64,000 bases of DNA from Semisulcospira habei (Eukaryota; Mollusca; Gastropoda; Semisulcospiridae), in assembly GCA_036245525.1 (NCBI GenBank), contig BTPG01000008.1, positions 32,761,231 through 32,825,230 of the forward strand. Direction: 5' to 3'. The position numbers were made by a program, and so were the translations under genes. The first letter of the stretch is position 1. Each line of letters opens with the position of its first letter. The notes beneath the pieces are model-generated. The model made no database searches, was not told where the DNA came from, and was given only the letters and a program-made list of their open reading frames with translations. Shown piece after piece: positions 1 through 10,299 of the stretch.

Positions 1-344
1 CCAAAGCCTATGAAGCGAAAGTGAAACTCATATCACTTAAAATATAAAATTACGTAAGAACTTACGTCATGACAAATGACGTTTGACAAATCAATGACGC
101 GTATGTCCTGCGCCCCTTATAGAAGTCACTGACGCATTGGCAGATCTGCGAGACTTTTTCAATAAGAGATAATTCAACATCAGAATCAGGCCAAAGACAA
201 AAGGTAGAGACCATTGTCAGCGAGGACAGCTCTCACATAGAAGGGACTTTGTGGGTTATGGTTTATCCCATCTTGTTTGTTTATGTGAGCCCGCAAAGAC
301 AATTTTCCATTTTATGCTTGTCGTTTAATGGACAACAAAGTAGC

Positions 345-425
345 GTATTCAATTCAATTCAACAAAGAAAGAAACGCGCTTAGAAATGACAAGTATTTGT
401 CCTTTCTCGGCGTGTTGGGAAAAGG
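345..425. repeat. family K repeat fragment
   Basis: Contains the family K signature, AAAGAAACGCGCTTAGAAA, followed by an inverted echo (GTCCTTTCT). The same signature recurs at 9.5, 33.9, 39.4, 46.2, 50.4 and 61.4 kb. This copy is short and no element boundary is clear. Confidence 0.5.
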
Positions 426-492
426 TTTATAATTAGGACGTGCCCTCCGCGCCAAGAGCAACCATGCTATAGCTTTCGCTGCATGCAGGGTG

Positions 493-709
493 TTAACTTG
501 ATCCATTTAACCCAGACGAACTACAGCAGGAGATGTATCGACCATGATAATTCAAGGGTAGTGCCAGATTAGATAGGCGCCTGACGGCGCCAAGCTAATC
601 TGGCACTACCCTTGAATTATCATGGTCGACCCATCTCTTACAACTGGCACATAGTCGTTAGGTGACGCCTCCAAAATTTGAGACATGCCATTGGGGTTAA
701 ATGGGTTAA
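493..709. mobile_element. family A TTAA-flanked hairpin MITE
   Basis: A 217-bp unit bounded by TTAA at both ends. The central hairpin at about 530-638 has arms reading from GAGATG through CCATGATAATTCAAGGG to GGCGCC and back. The right terminus GGGTTAAATGGGTTAA mirrors the left CCATTTAACCC, apart from a few extra bases after the left TTAA. No coding capacity. The TTAA ends fit piggyBac-type target duplications, and the element would be mobilised in trans. Confidence 0.85.
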
Positions 710-879
710 GCACAATCAATTAACCCCCTCGACTGCTATAATCTGACCACTGAACGGAAAAGAATGCGGTAGCAGTCAAAGGGATTAATCCTTCCCTGCG
801 ACTGGTCGCATATTTTAGTTCTAAAGTCAGTGTGTTTCCTTCTTCTGTATCGACCAGAAGCCACAAGAGTCCATGAAAA

Positions 880-925
880 CTCGTGGGGGATCCACACAGG
901 TCTCAGCAAAAGAGGCATAGATCCT
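880..925. mobile_element. family B hairpin fragment (one arm)
   Basis: One arm of the family B core (AAGAGGCATAGATCCTCATGAG), preceded by GGTCTCAGCAA as in the copy at 47.3 kb. It runs into a C-rich tract instead of the second arm, so the element is truncated. Confidence 0.6.
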
Positions 926-939
926 CATGAGTCCCCCCC

Positions 940-1180
940 CCCTCCCCCCCGCTGAATCAATTACAAACAACGGGGTGGGGAGGGGAGGGGGCCAAAAATT
1001 CATACAGGAAGGAAGGGGTTTCTAAACACTCCAAAAATGGACTTTGGACATCACTTTAAAGAATTTCAGTTAGGTCGGGGGGGGGGGAGGGGGGGAAGGG
1101 GGGGGGCCGGGGGGGGGCGGGGGCGGGGGGCGATAGGGGGTGTGTGTGTCTGGACTCCCCTCCAACCAGATCCGCCCCTG
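940..1180. mobile_element. hAT-like MITE remnant with G-rich tracts
   Basis: The right border reads CAGATCCGCCCCTG, the complement of a CAGGGGCGGATCTG terminus, which is a common type of hAT end. The interior is dominated by G runs (about 1076-1135), as in the better preserved elements at 10.8 and 28.1 kb. No left terminus is recognisable. The GGGRGG-type reading frames here are low-complexity artefacts. Confidence 0.4.
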
Positions 1181-1550
1181 TCACATAATAAGCTTAATTT
1201 TGCGGCTGCACGTGCAAACCGTACGCCAGGTGCCAGACAGGTTTGGCAGTGCTTATAATACAAATAACGCCCGCGGAAACTACGCTTCGTTAAAAGGGAA
1301 TTGACGGTGCAGACATTATGTTTTAAAATAGCACACGTCTAGACAGAACTGTTTCTAGCAGGTGTGCTTTATTTTCAGACAATATGTCAAAATAAAAATG
1401 TTATTTTTTTTTGTGGTTTTTGCTTTGTTTTTGAATATGAAGAAAATGGACATGCTGGATATAAGATCATTTGAGACGAGCCGCGGCATTGGAATACGCG
1501 GCGTCTTGTTACGTATCCGTTTACGGCACATCTCAAACAGAAGTTGTTCG

Positions 1551-1919
1551 GAAATCAGAAGTAGGTCAAAACTGCACGAGTTTCGACGAAAACAGTGGCT
1601 TCAGTAACTCATTCTACCCCAAGACCGAAACCCCCAAATGTTGCCGTTGTCCTCTGAAGACTGCATTGCAATGCAGGACACAGATCGACCATGATAGTTC
1701 AAGGGTGATGCCGGAATAGCTTGGCGCCCATAGGCGCCAAGCTATTCTGGCATCACCCTTGAACTATCATGGACGATCCTATCTTGCTGTGGTGTCTGGG
1801 GTAGAATGAGTTAAAAGACAGGACAAACAAGCGATACCGCAAGTTTGTAGTCCTGGCTTTTAAGACACTGTTTTACTCGTCGAAAAAACGTGCAGTTTTA
1901 ACCTACTTTTTATTTCCGG
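1551..1919. mobile_element. family L palindrome, interrupted by a family A element
   Basis: Left arm (GGAAATCAGAAGTAGGTCAAA, then ACTGCACG and CGACGAAAACAGTG) and right arm (CACTGTTTT, CGTGCAGTTTT, AACCTACTTTTTATTTCC) are inverted copies around an apex near 1842. A complete family A MITE lies in the left arm. Partial copies of the same palindrome occur at 1955-2080 and 63.3 kb. Confidence 0.65.
1604..1814. mobile_element. family A MITE (CTCATTCTACCCC subtype)
   Basis: A 211-bp element whose left end is GTAACTCATTCTACCCC (first T of TTAA mutated) and whose right end is GGGGTAGAATGAGTTAA. The core hairpin at about 1686-1774 has arms with AGTTCAAGGGTGATGCC. It sits inside the family L palindrome, so it inserted later than that element. 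Confidence 0.85.
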
Positions 1920-1954
1920 AAATCGTCGATTTGACTGTAAAAATTGGAAGAAGG

Positions 1955-2080
1955 CCAATACTGCAAATGTTTTGACGAAAACAGTGGGTTAAAATCCCAG
2001 GACAAACATGCAACACGATGTATCGCATGTTTGTCCTAGCGTTTAAGCCATTGTTTGCGTCGAGCAAGACGCGCAGTTCT
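1955..2080. mobile_element. family L palindrome, second copy
   Basis: The arms contain TTTTGACGAAAACAGTGGG with AGGACAAACATGC, mirrored by GCATGTTTGTCCTAGCG and CATTGTTTGCGTCGAGCAA. It is adjacent to, and in the same orientation as, the larger copy at 1551-1919, so this is probably a tandem arrangement or the residue of one composite element. Confidence 0.55.
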
Positions 2081-2622
2081 TTTCACCTAAGATAAGATAA
2101 ACTTTATTGCCATATGCATAAACAGAAATTTTTTGCGGCATAGCTGACGAGCGTCCATATGACCATCAACACATAAAACATACATACATCACAAACAGGC
2201 AGACTCTAAAATAACAAAACACACATATTATGTATAGCAGTCATTCTACTAAGTGTGCACACACATCTAAGTAAGTGAAGTAAAATAAACCTATAGCATA
2301 ATAAAAAATATATAACAAAGACCACCAAGTGAGGCCGCAGCGAAAACAGATTAGCTACATTCATATTCATTCTTAAAACTGTATATCCTGTATAAACAAC
2401 TAAGATAGGCTGTAGGTAATTCTAATGAGGGACTTTAGGTCAATCTGCCGAATTAAATCATACTACAGCCACATTAGACAGGGCCTGAACAGCCAAGGGA
2501 TAAAAGCTCTTCTGAAAACGCCGAGTGGTTTTGGCCTTGATGGATCTAAAGCGCAAGCCAGATGGCAAGGGCTCGAACAGGTTATGTGCAGGATGGTGCT
2601 CGTCATGTATGATGGAGCTCGC

Positions 2623-2952
2623 TCACTTCATGGTGCGTGCGTGGTACAGAGATTCCAGCGAGAGGAGATCACTTCCAACAATATGAGATGCTGTTTTGAT
2701 CACCCTATTTAGTTTCTTGCGGGCTTCGTCGGTCGCGCTGCCATACCACACCGTCATTGAGAAGGTAAGAATGCTCTCAATGGCGGCGCGGTAAAACTGC
2801 ACCATGATCTGCTGACTGACGCCAAAAGACTTCAACCGCCGAGGAAAAAACAGGCGCTGCTGGGCTTTCTTTACTAGCTGTTCAATATTCTTCTCCCACT
2901 TCAGATCGTGCGAGATAAGAGTACCCAGGAACATGAACGTTTCAACAATCAA
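2623..2952 (-). pseudogene. Rex1/CR1-like reverse transcriptase, C-terminal fragment
   Basis: About 109 residues of the region following the RT palm: ETFMFLGTLISHDLKWEKN, KKAQQRLFFPRRLKSFGVS, FYRAAIESILTFSMTVWYG and KKLNRVIKTASHIVG. The catalytic FADD of the same protein is on the other side of the RTE insertion (about 4757-4768), so the reading frame is destroyed. Retrotransposon protein, not a host gene. Confidence 0.8.
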
Positions 2953-3015
2953 TATCGTTTCCTTGGATGGTTAAGGGGAGGGGGTCAGTTTTCCTTTTCC
3001 TGAAATCAATTATCA

Positions 3016-3030
3016 TTTCCTTGGTCTTAC
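3016..3030. repeat. target-site duplication, left copy (15 bp)
   Basis: TTTCCTTGGTCTTAC here is identical to 4632-4646. The two copies bracket the RTE-like element, and the Rex1-like protein reads KTKE on both sides, which proves the insertion. Confidence 0.9.
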
Positions 3031-4631
3031 TTACTTACTTACGCCTGTCACCCCTACCCGGGTATAGGCCGTCGACGAGAGACCCCCAGCAACTCCTGTC
3101 CTGTGCTTCTCCTTCGATTCTACTCCAGGTGGTTCCCAGTCTCTTGATGTCTGCTTGGAGGTCTCGACGCCAGGAGTTTCTCGGCCTACCTCTTTTCCTC
3201 TTTCCCTGGGGGTTCCATGACAATGCCTGCCTAGTGATACTGGAAGCTGGCTTTCTCAGACTGTGACCGATCCATCCCCATCTTCTTCGCCCAATTTCAT
3301 TCTCTGCTGTTATCTGTTCTGTTCTCTCCCAGAGTCTGACGTTGCTGATCTTCTCTGGCCAGTGGATTTTCAAAATTCTTCTAAGGCAACTGTTCATGAA
3401 GGTCTGTACTCTGTTGACTGTGGTTTTTGTCAATCTCCAAGTCTCTGCTCCATATAGGAGAACTGCTTTTACATTGGAGTTGAAAATCCGGACTTTGGTG
3501 TGTTGTGACAGCTCTCTGGAACTCCACACTTTTTTCAACTGGAGAAAGGCTGCTCTGGCTTTACCGATTCGTGCTCTGACATCTGCATCAGTGCCGCCTT
3601 TTTTTGTCTATGATGCTCCCGAGATAGGTGAAGGACTCCACCTCCTCCAACGGGGTGCCAGCAAGCAAGACTGGTTCTTCCCTGGTTGTGTTCAGCCTCA
3701 TTGTCTTTGTTTTCTGTTTGCGAATGGTGAGGCCCACTTGGGACGAGATGTCAGCAAGCCTCGTGGTCTTGTCCTGCATTTGTTGATGAGTATGGGACAG
3801 TAATGCCAAGTCGTCTGCAAAATCGAGGTCGTCAAGCTGTGTCCACAGTGTCCACTGTATTCCACTTCGTCTGTGCTCTGTGGTCATCTTCATGACCCAG
3901 TCTATGGCCAGTAGGAAGAGGAAGGGAGACAGCAGACACCCCTGCCTGACACCAGTTCTGACCTGGAGCTCCCTGGTGAACTGCCCTTCGTGGATCACGC
4001 GACATGTCATGCCATCGTAGCTGCTCTTGATCAGGCGGACGAGCTTTGTGGGTACACCGTAGTGTCGTAGGAGTTTCCACAGAGTCTCTCGGTCCACACT
4101 GTCAAATGCTTTCTCATAATCCACAAAGTTGACGTACAGCGGGGAGCTCCACTCCAGAGACTGTTCCACGATGATGCGGAGAGTGGCGATCTGGTCTGTA
4201 CATGATCGGTTCTTCCTGAATCCTGCTTGCTGGTCTCTCAGCTGGGGGTCAACGGAGCTCTTCATTCTCTCCAGGATGATCCTGTTGAAGACCTTTCCTG
4301 GTACTGACAGCAAGGTGATTCCTCTGTAGTTGGAACACTTGCTGAGGTCGCCTTTCTTGGGAAGCTTGATTAGGTACCCCTCCTTCCAGTCAGCCGGCAT
4401 CACCTCCTCTTCCCAGATCTTTCCAAACAGTGGGTACAGCATCTCCACTGTTGTTTCTAGGTCTGCTTTCAGAGACTCCGCTGGGATGCCATCAGGGCCT
4501 GCTGCTTTGCCATTCTTCAAAAATGCCACTGCTCTTCTGATCTCTTCCCGGCTGGGTCTGTCACAGCTGATGGGTAGGTCGGTCTCTGCCGGCTGGATGT
4601 CTGGGGGGTCGGGTGGGCTAGGTCTGTTCAG
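3031..4631 (-). mobile_element. RTE-like LINE, 5'-truncated, nested in the Rex1-like LINE
   Basis: A 1.6-kb non-LTR element on the minus strand with perfect 15-bp target duplications on both sides. Its 3' terminus is a GGCGTAAG(TAAG)n microsatellite. It contains the RT domain and C-terminal region but lacks the endonuclease and N-terminus, the usual outcome of incomplete target-primed reverse transcription. A second fragment of the same family lies at 40.8-41.3 kb. Confidence 0.9.
3035..4631 (-). pseudogene. RTE-like reverse transcriptase (frameshifted)
   Basis: Minus-strand RT. The first block (4631 to about 3588) shows FLKNGKAAGPDGIPAE, NYRGITLLSVPGKVFNRIIL, QAGFRKNRSCTDQI, FVDYEKAFDSVDRE, GVRQGCLLSPFLFLLAIDW and catalytic FADDLALL. 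The second (about 3585-3035) is in another frame: VLLYGAETWRLTKTTVNRVQ, RRRWGWIGHSLRK, GKRKRGRPRNSWRRDLQADI, then the stop. The break is at an A7 run (plus-strand T7 near 3599-3605), consistent with slippage. The first residues (MLVRPRK) come from the target duplication, not from the element. Dead copy of an APE-type LINE of RTE affinity. Confidence 0.88.
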
Positions 4632-4797
4632 TTTCCTTGGTCTTACCAACATGCAAATCCAGGTTGTTGTCAGAACACCAGCCTACCAACATGTTTACCT
4701 CATCCCGATATGCACTCTCGTCATTGTTATGTACAAAACCCTTGACTGTCGTATCATCAGCAAATTTTACCTCTATCTCATTTACGGAAATCGTCTA

Positions 4798-5017
4798 TTA
4801 ACCTCTTCACTGCCGAGAAAAAATGAACACAGCCCGACTGCCTGCAAGAGACATAGATCCTCATGAGCCCCAGAAGCAGCGGGGGCTCATGAGGATCTAT
4901 GTCTCTTGCTGAGACCTATTGGTATCCGCTATTCCTTGGAGGGTCGTGGCTTTGGGTCGTTCAGAGAACAAAGATGTCAGAAACAAAATGTACGTACAGT
5001 AGCAGGGAAGGGGTTAA
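4798..5017. mobile_element. family B TTAA-flanked hairpin MITE
   Basis: Bounded by TTAACCTCTTCACTGCC on the left and AGCAGGGAAGGGGTTAA on the right (220 bp). The core hairpin at 4844-4909 has arms GCAAGAGACATAGATCCTCA / TGAGGATCTATGTCTCTTGC with a short loop. It abuts the 5' break of the Rex1-like LINE. Confidence 0.9.
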
Positions 5018-6800
5018 GGTAAGTGCCTACCCTTTTCGTCCGTCCATGCAGCCATCAATCCATCTACAGTACTTGTTACACTTGTGGTTGTGTTATTCTT
5101 TGAGAGCATGTATGTGTTAATCATAGGAAAAAAACGATGTTCATTTGAGTTATTTTGGATAAGAATTACGTACCTTTTTAGTAGGATTCATTTTCTTTTG
5201 CACGGAGAATTGCGATCGATTTTTTGTTGTTGTTGTGAAGCGTAGTTTCGCTACGATGTTGTAAAGTTTGACCTACATTATACTGGAAGTTTCGAGCAGG
5301 GTCGCGACCTTTCTAGTGACCCCATATATGACGTCAAAGTTGTCGGCAACATTTCGTAACATTGTATCAAAAGCGCTTAGAGGGCAGTAGAAATTTGTAG
5401 TAGCTTCTAGATAGTTCTTTTTTTTTAATGAATATTAATGAGTTTTGGTTACGTTTTCTTTTCTGATTGGATGTGTTGGGAGAATTGGCTCGATTGTTCT
5501 GTAAATCTGTAATAGTATAAAAGCCCGTGTTAGGAAGTGTGTGTGTACATTGTATGAGAGACGCAGTGTGTCAAAAGTGTTGATGCATTGTAGAGGAGAC
5601 AGCGGTATATCAGTGTTGGTGCGTTTGTGGATGCATTGTCTGGAGATCGCATCGCTGCAATAAAATATTGTTGGAACTGTTACTCCATTGTGGTTTACAA
5701 CTTTGTGCCACGTGTGACGAGTTGCAGCTGAATGAGGTTTCTTTACAAGAACCCTACGTGCGTGCGTCTGGTTTGATTGTATCATACTACGACTACGACT
5801 ACCACGTAACAGTACTCTCTAGTCTAAAACTAGTTACACGCCTGAGAATAGTAACTATACGAGGCGTCTAGAAAAAAGAAAGAAAGAAAGAAAACGTGTG
5901 CCGGCTTTGGTACCAACCCTTACATTGTGTGCTGGTCTGTGATTTTGGACCTTTGGTCCCCAGCAGGTATTTAATACTAAGGACTGTTTACAACCAGAGT
6001 CGCGTCAATTCATTTGTATGGTAAACCTCCTTTGGTGTATCTGAAGAAAACAAGACTAAACTGACAAAACCAAACTGATCAAACAAACCAATCCAAACAA
6101 CAACAAAAGTACCCCAAACCAAATCAAACCGAACCGAACCGAACTGAACCAAACCAAAACGAAACGGAAGAGAATAGAAGAGAAGAGAACAACACATCAC
6201 ATCACAGCACAGTACAGAACAGAACACAACAGAACAAAAGGAAAGAAAAGAAAACCGAACCAAACCGAACCGAACCGAACTTAACCAAACCAAACAAACA
6301 AACAAACAAACAAACAAACAAACAAACAAACAAAAACAAAAATTTGCTGAGAAAGGCTGCTTTAACAAAAGACACAGTTAAAACATCAAAGGCAAGGCGA
6401 AAACGAAAATTTGCCCAAATGCCGGCCACGTTTTCTGTTTCTCTGTCTCCTGGTATTGTTCGGCCTGGAACAAATAGTTCCCTGGCGTCTGCGATCCATT
6501 AGAGCGGTTCCCCCCTCCACCCCCTCGCCCCCCCTTCCCCCTCCTCCCGTGCTCAGCACCACCGGTGCACACCTTCATGGTTTGGGTTAAAAATCTATTC
6601 CAATGATCAAGTTCGGTCAAGTTTGTTTTTTTATCATCCACTTAGAATAATATTTTTAATTATTTTTTTAATGTCAAGCAATTAAGTCGGTGCCTACGCC
6701 CGTTTTCACTTGTTCTGTTTTCAAGCAGTCTTTCTGCGCTAATAAAGCGGAGAACAAAAATCGTTTGGAAATAAACGTCATCAGTGATCGTGACTTGACC
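5018..6800. other. non-coding stretch with low-complexity tracts
   Basis: No gene or named repeat seen. It contains a short AGAA repeat (about 5873-5895), a long A/C-rich tract of ACCAAACCGAACC-type units ending in (CAAA)n (about 6030-6335), and a C-rich patch (about 6508-6548). The phenylalanine/valine-rich reading frames on the minus strand are products of the A/C tract. Confidence 0.6.
6030..6335. repeat. A/C-rich degenerate minisatellite and (CAAA)n
   Basis: Runs of ACAAAACC, ACCGAACCGAACC and AGAACAGAACA units on the plus strand end in a clean (CAAA) repeat at about 6293-6332. Strong strand asymmetry with almost no T. Confidence 0.75.
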
Positions 6801-6803
6801 CAA

Positions 6804-7009
6804 TTAACTCCAAGGCCGCATTCCCAAAGTTTAGGTGTCACTTAACAACTATTTACCAGTTACAGGAGATGCATCAACGATGATTATTCAAAGGTATTCA
6901 GTGCCAGATTAACTTGGCGCCATCAGGAAGCCAAGCCAATCTGGCATTACCTTTAAATTATCATCACCGATGCCTCTCATGCTGTAGTGTTTCGGGACTA
7001 AATACTTAA
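6804..7009. mobile_element. family A MITE, diverged
   Basis: TTAA at both ends (206 bp). The hairpin at about 6866-6978 is partly decayed: the left arm has GATGATTATTCAAAGGTA and the right arm TACCTTTAAATTATCATC, with a small insertion in the left arm. Older than the near-perfect copies. Confidence 0.75.
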
Positions 7010-7053
7010 GCAACTGTTCTCCTCCTTTAAACGTCGGCCCGAGGATCCTTTGC

Positions 7054-7335
7054 TTAACCCCGTCACTGCCAAGAATACTGAACACCACAGAATTGCACGT
7101 TGTACGCTTAACCTGAAATCACAAATAACTTGAGGAACTATAGTGGCCCTAACTTGGTCAGCAAGAGGCATAGATTCTCATGAGCCCCTGCAGTTGCGGG
7201 GGCTCATGAGGATCTATGCCTCTTGCTGAAACAACTATGTAATCCACGTTCTATCGACGGATGGATATCTTTGACGTTGAATTTTCAATAATTACATTTT
7301 TTTTTTAAAGGTCCACTGTCAGTGAAGGGGCCAAT
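7054..7335. mobile_element. family B MITE with alternative flank
   Basis: Left TTAACCCCGTCACTGCC; right CCACTGTCAGTGAAGGGGCCAA (TTAA decayed). The core hairpin at 7161-7226 has GCAAGAGGCATAGATTCTCA arms. Bases 7105-7160 (GTACGCTTAACCTGAAATC..., GGCCCTAACTTGGTCAGCAA) recur inverted at 8122-8195, so this subtype carries a longer specific flank. Confidence 0.8.
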
Positions 7336-7534
7336 CACATCTTTGCAGCGTCGCATGCATGAGCAGTGTAGTAGCGCCTTATTGGACATTGAATACTTTA
7401 CAGAGAAAAATGAATTAAATATTGAAGTAAAACCGGCATGAAAGAAGAACATAATACCAACTCTCTGTTAGGATAGACAGCGCAAACGGCGATGCACAGA
7501 CGGACGCAAGCCGGCAGATCCATTGCCGGAGCGG

Positions 7535-7598
7535 CAAAACGCACAGATCCTCATGAGCCCCCGCATCGTGCAAGGGCTGATGAGGATCTATGCCCCGT
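7535..7598. mobile_element. family B hairpin, degenerate
   Basis: CACAGATCCTCATGAGCCCC / GGGCTGATGAGGATCTATG arms around a CGCATCGTGC loop. The terminal TTAA regions are not recognisable. Confidence 0.6.
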
Positions 7599-7772
7599 GT
7601 AGGTGAAAGCACTTTCACGCTAAGAGTCCCGGACCATAAACCGACCTTTAGCGGTTCCTGCCTCTTGGCCCTTGGGCGGTGTCGACAAAACAGTGACAAT
7701 GCCCTCCCTATGACTCGAGGTGCCACCGGTTCAGTCGCCGTGACATTTCGCCCACAGACGGCCTGAAAGAAC

Positions 7773-7986
7773 TTAACTCATTCTACCCCAACACCGAAAT
7801 CCCAAAATTTTGACGTCGTCCTCTGAAAACTTCATTGCAGTGCAGGACACAGATCGACCATGATAGTTCAAGGGTGATGCCAGAATAGCTTGGCGCCCAT
7901 AGGCGCCAAGCTATTCTGGCATCACCCTTGAACTATCATGGTCGATCCTTATCTTGCTGTGGGGTGTCTGGGGTAGAATGAGTTAA
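7773..7986. mobile_element. family A MITE (CTCATTCTACCCC subtype)
   Basis: TTAACTCATTCTACCCC to GGGGTAGAATGAGTTAA, 214 bp. The core hairpin at 7852-7947 has virtually perfect arms (GATCGACCATGATAGTTCAA through GGCGCC). Nearly identical to the copies at 1604-1814, 29758-29971 and 62007-62220, so this is a recently active subtype. Confidence 0.92.
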
Positions 7987-8062
7987 GTGAAATCAGTTCG
8001 GCGTTAAGATATGCGGCCGAACGCACCGTACTTGTGAAAATCGCATGCAGCTCATTCGATCT

Positions 8063-8195
8063 GCAAGAGGAATAGATTCTCATGAGCCCCTGCGACTGCA
8101 GGGGCTCATGAGAATCTATGCCACTTGCTGACCAAGTTAGGGCCACTGTATTCCTCAAGTTATTTGTGATTTCAGGTTAAGCGTACAACGCGGGT
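8063..8195. mobile_element. family B hairpin with inverted flank copy
   Basis: Hairpin at 8063-8129 (GCAAGAGGAATAGATTCTCA / TGAGAATCTATGCCACTTGC). The following 65 bases (CTGACCAAGTTAGGGCC..., CAGGTTAAGCGTACAACG) are the reverse complement of 7105-7160, so this copy has the opposite orientation to the one at 7054-7335. Confidence 0.75.
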
Positions 8196-9350
8196 CGTCT
8201 ACAACCAGTACAGACAACGTGCACCCGCCGGCCGCGCCGCCTCAGTCGTCTCTGTACTGAAATAAACACACATGCCACGAATGCTGCTGATGCGAGATTT
8301 CCTGCGGTTTTCAAAGTCAAAGTCAAATGTGACTCATTGTCCCAAAAGCGATAATCATCTGACGGCTCCCTGGCATCCGAAACTGAAGGAAATGAAATCA
8401 GACTGAATTAGGGAATTGAAAAGACTATGAATTGGGGGGAAAAAAATCACTTCGAAATACGACGTCTTTGTTTGTGTTTTTACGCCTGAAATGTCCGAAA
8501 AGTTGCCCAAAATGGCGGATGGAAGTGGGACATGCATCGAGACCCTTTCTCTTTTTATGTACCAAATCTGACTGAGTTTTAAAAAAAAAAGAGTCTAAAC
8601 TGACCCTCTGTTTTCTGCTGTTTGCAAACTGAAGTGTGTGTGTGATTTATACTGACTCTCCACAAATTAATTCCGATAACTTGCGATGTTGGGCAGTGAG
8701 AAAAATAGCTGTCTAACGTAACGCGTGTTTCCACCACACATGTCAACCAAACGGCACCACTTCTTTTCACTACACGTATGATGACAAAACTATTTTTATC
8801 CTGAGACCATGGGAGATGTCTAAGAAAAGTGTATGTCGTGATTAAGTTTGTAAATTTAAAAAAAATACAGACTCTTTTCCGAGTTTTTAAAATGGTAATC
8901 GACGATCGCTTCCTGTTTCCGCTGTTACGTTTGACTACATCATTTTTCGCATTTTACGATAGCAAACCTACGCCCACGAACTAAGTTGCATATGAATAGC
9001 TTCCTGTTGTCAGCGAAGGCTGTATAAGCAGTGTACTCTGACAGTTTGAAAGAGTTTCGGAGAGAGAGCACGAAGTTCGAATGAATTTGGGTTCCTTCTT
9101 ACTTCCAAATGTTACGGCGTTGGAGAAATTTACACTTTCGCATCTTTATCACCTCACAAAAACATGCAAATGCATGAATGCAAACATTCATTTTTTTCTT
9201 ACATAAAATAATGATTTAAATCTTTATTTACAAAAACACACACAAAAAAAAACCACAACAAAACATTTAGAGGTATTTGATTTTTGTGTGGTCAATGTCA
9301 CACTTTTGGTACACAGCTTTAGAGAGTGACCCATATATACTGAAAGTGTT
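8196..9350. other. no recognisable feature
   Basis: Non-repetitive AT-rich sequence. Only short A runs and unconvincing small reading frames are present. No RT, transposase or exon-like block seen. Confidence 0.5.
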
Positions 9351-9354
9351 TCGA

Positions 9355-9392
9355 TCATTCCAAAAATGTCGTATTTCTTTTGCTCGTCGGTA
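9355..9392. repeat. family D half-element
   Basis: CATTCCAAAAATGTCGTATTTC followed by TTTTGCTCGTCGGTA is the right arm of the family D palindrome (complete copies at 38.6, 49.0 and 61.5 kb). The other arm is missing. Confidence 0.6.
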
Positions 9393-9469
9393 TAATTTCA
9401 TAGCAGGGCCAAACGTCTGGCTCAGCATCAAAAATCGTCCTTAAAAAAAGAAGAGCACAACTATAGATG

Positions 9470-9690
9470 CGTGGAAGAACACAACGGAGAAAGAAACACG
9501 CTTAGAAAGGCAGTTACAGAAATAATGTATTATTATTTCAAAATATATTTTTTTTCAAAATAGACAAACAAATGTACAATTCAAATCTTGTCAGCGAAGA
9601 AGAAAAGTGGCAACTGAAAGATGTGACGTAAAACAGAAGACGAAGAACAACTGTTGTCATGCTCCAAACACACCTGTGACACGCCCCAGC
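9470..9690. repeat. family K repeat
   Basis: Shares ACGGAGAAAGAAACACGCTT, TTTTTCAAAATAGACAAACAAAT and AGTGGCAACTGAAAGATGTG in the same order as the copy at 33.9 kb. About 220 bp without coding potential. Function unknown; possibly one terminal region of a larger DNA element. Confidence 0.6.
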
Positions 9691-9699
9691 CCGCACAGA

Positions 9700-10165
9700 A
9701 GGTCTTCCGGTCTCGAATTCAGTTATCACGTGACCAGTGGAAATACGTGGAAAACATGTGGTGCATATGTGACCATTTTAAAGATCAGTTTGTTTGAAAG
9801 AAGCAGAACTGAAAGTGCCCACGTAATGTTTTGCGGATTTGTCACTGATTACCGCTAAATTGAAACAGCTTTCTGTAACTAAGATCCATTAAAACGTCAT
9901 TTAATTTTCCAGATCTAGATTAAGATCTGTACAAGTCAGATTGTAAATGGTGCCGTCCCAAATGATCAACCAATCACCAATGGGCATGCCTCCATTACGA
10001 GACCGCTCGAGACCTGAAAGGTTCTTGTGCACGGGCTGGGGCGTGCCACAACTTGGGGTGTACAGCTGTGATGAGGCGGCAACAGACTTCCGAACCAAAA
10101 TAGACATGCCGTATAGCGTTTCAGTAAAAACAGACAACCATGAATACTGTTGCCAGAATTTTTGC
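9700..10165. other. no recognisable feature
   Basis: No gene, repeat family or motif could be supported here. Confidence 0.45.
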
Positions 10166-10168
10166 ATC

Positions 10169-10230
10169 CTGTTCCACAGGGCCTAGAACTCCTGCTCCTG
10201 ACGACAGGAGTTCTAGGCCCTGTGGAACAG
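10169..10230. repeat. perfect 26-bp-arm palindrome
   Basis: CTGTTCCACAGGGCCTAGAA continues to CTCCTG, then a 10-base loop, then the exact complement back to CTGTTCCACAG. No second copy in the window. The perfect arms suggest a recent origin or a structural constraint. No TTAA immediately outside. Confidence 0.85.
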
Positions 10231-10299
10231 CCTGGAATTTCGGTGGCCGACTTCTTGAGTATTTTACACACAATCTCTTTGCCGTCAGAACATTGGTGC

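Larger units (their letters stand above)
2089..4797 (-). mobile_element. Rex1/CR1-like LINE fragment split by an RTE insertion
   Basis: Two minus-strand pieces (4797-4632 and 3030-2089) belong to one element. The upstream piece translates through the RT catalytic FADDTTVKGFV and LDLHVGKTKE. The downstream piece resumes at KTKE, then MIIDFRK and ETFMFLGTLISHDLKWEKN, as expected for the RT C-terminus. The 3' end, GGCAATAAAGTTTATCTTATCTTA, matches the usual short tail of Rex1/CR1-type LINEs. The 5' part is truncated where a family B MITE begins at 4798. Clade assignment rests on motif similarity only. Confidence 0.8.

Noticed and set aside
1037..1263. Gly-rich and Pro-rich frames
   Set aside because: Produced by G runs in a hAT-like remnant; no domain.
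4632..4652. MLVRPRK as the natural N-terminus of the RTE frame
   Set aside because: These residues are read from the target duplication and Rex1-like sequence; the LINE is simply 5'-truncated.
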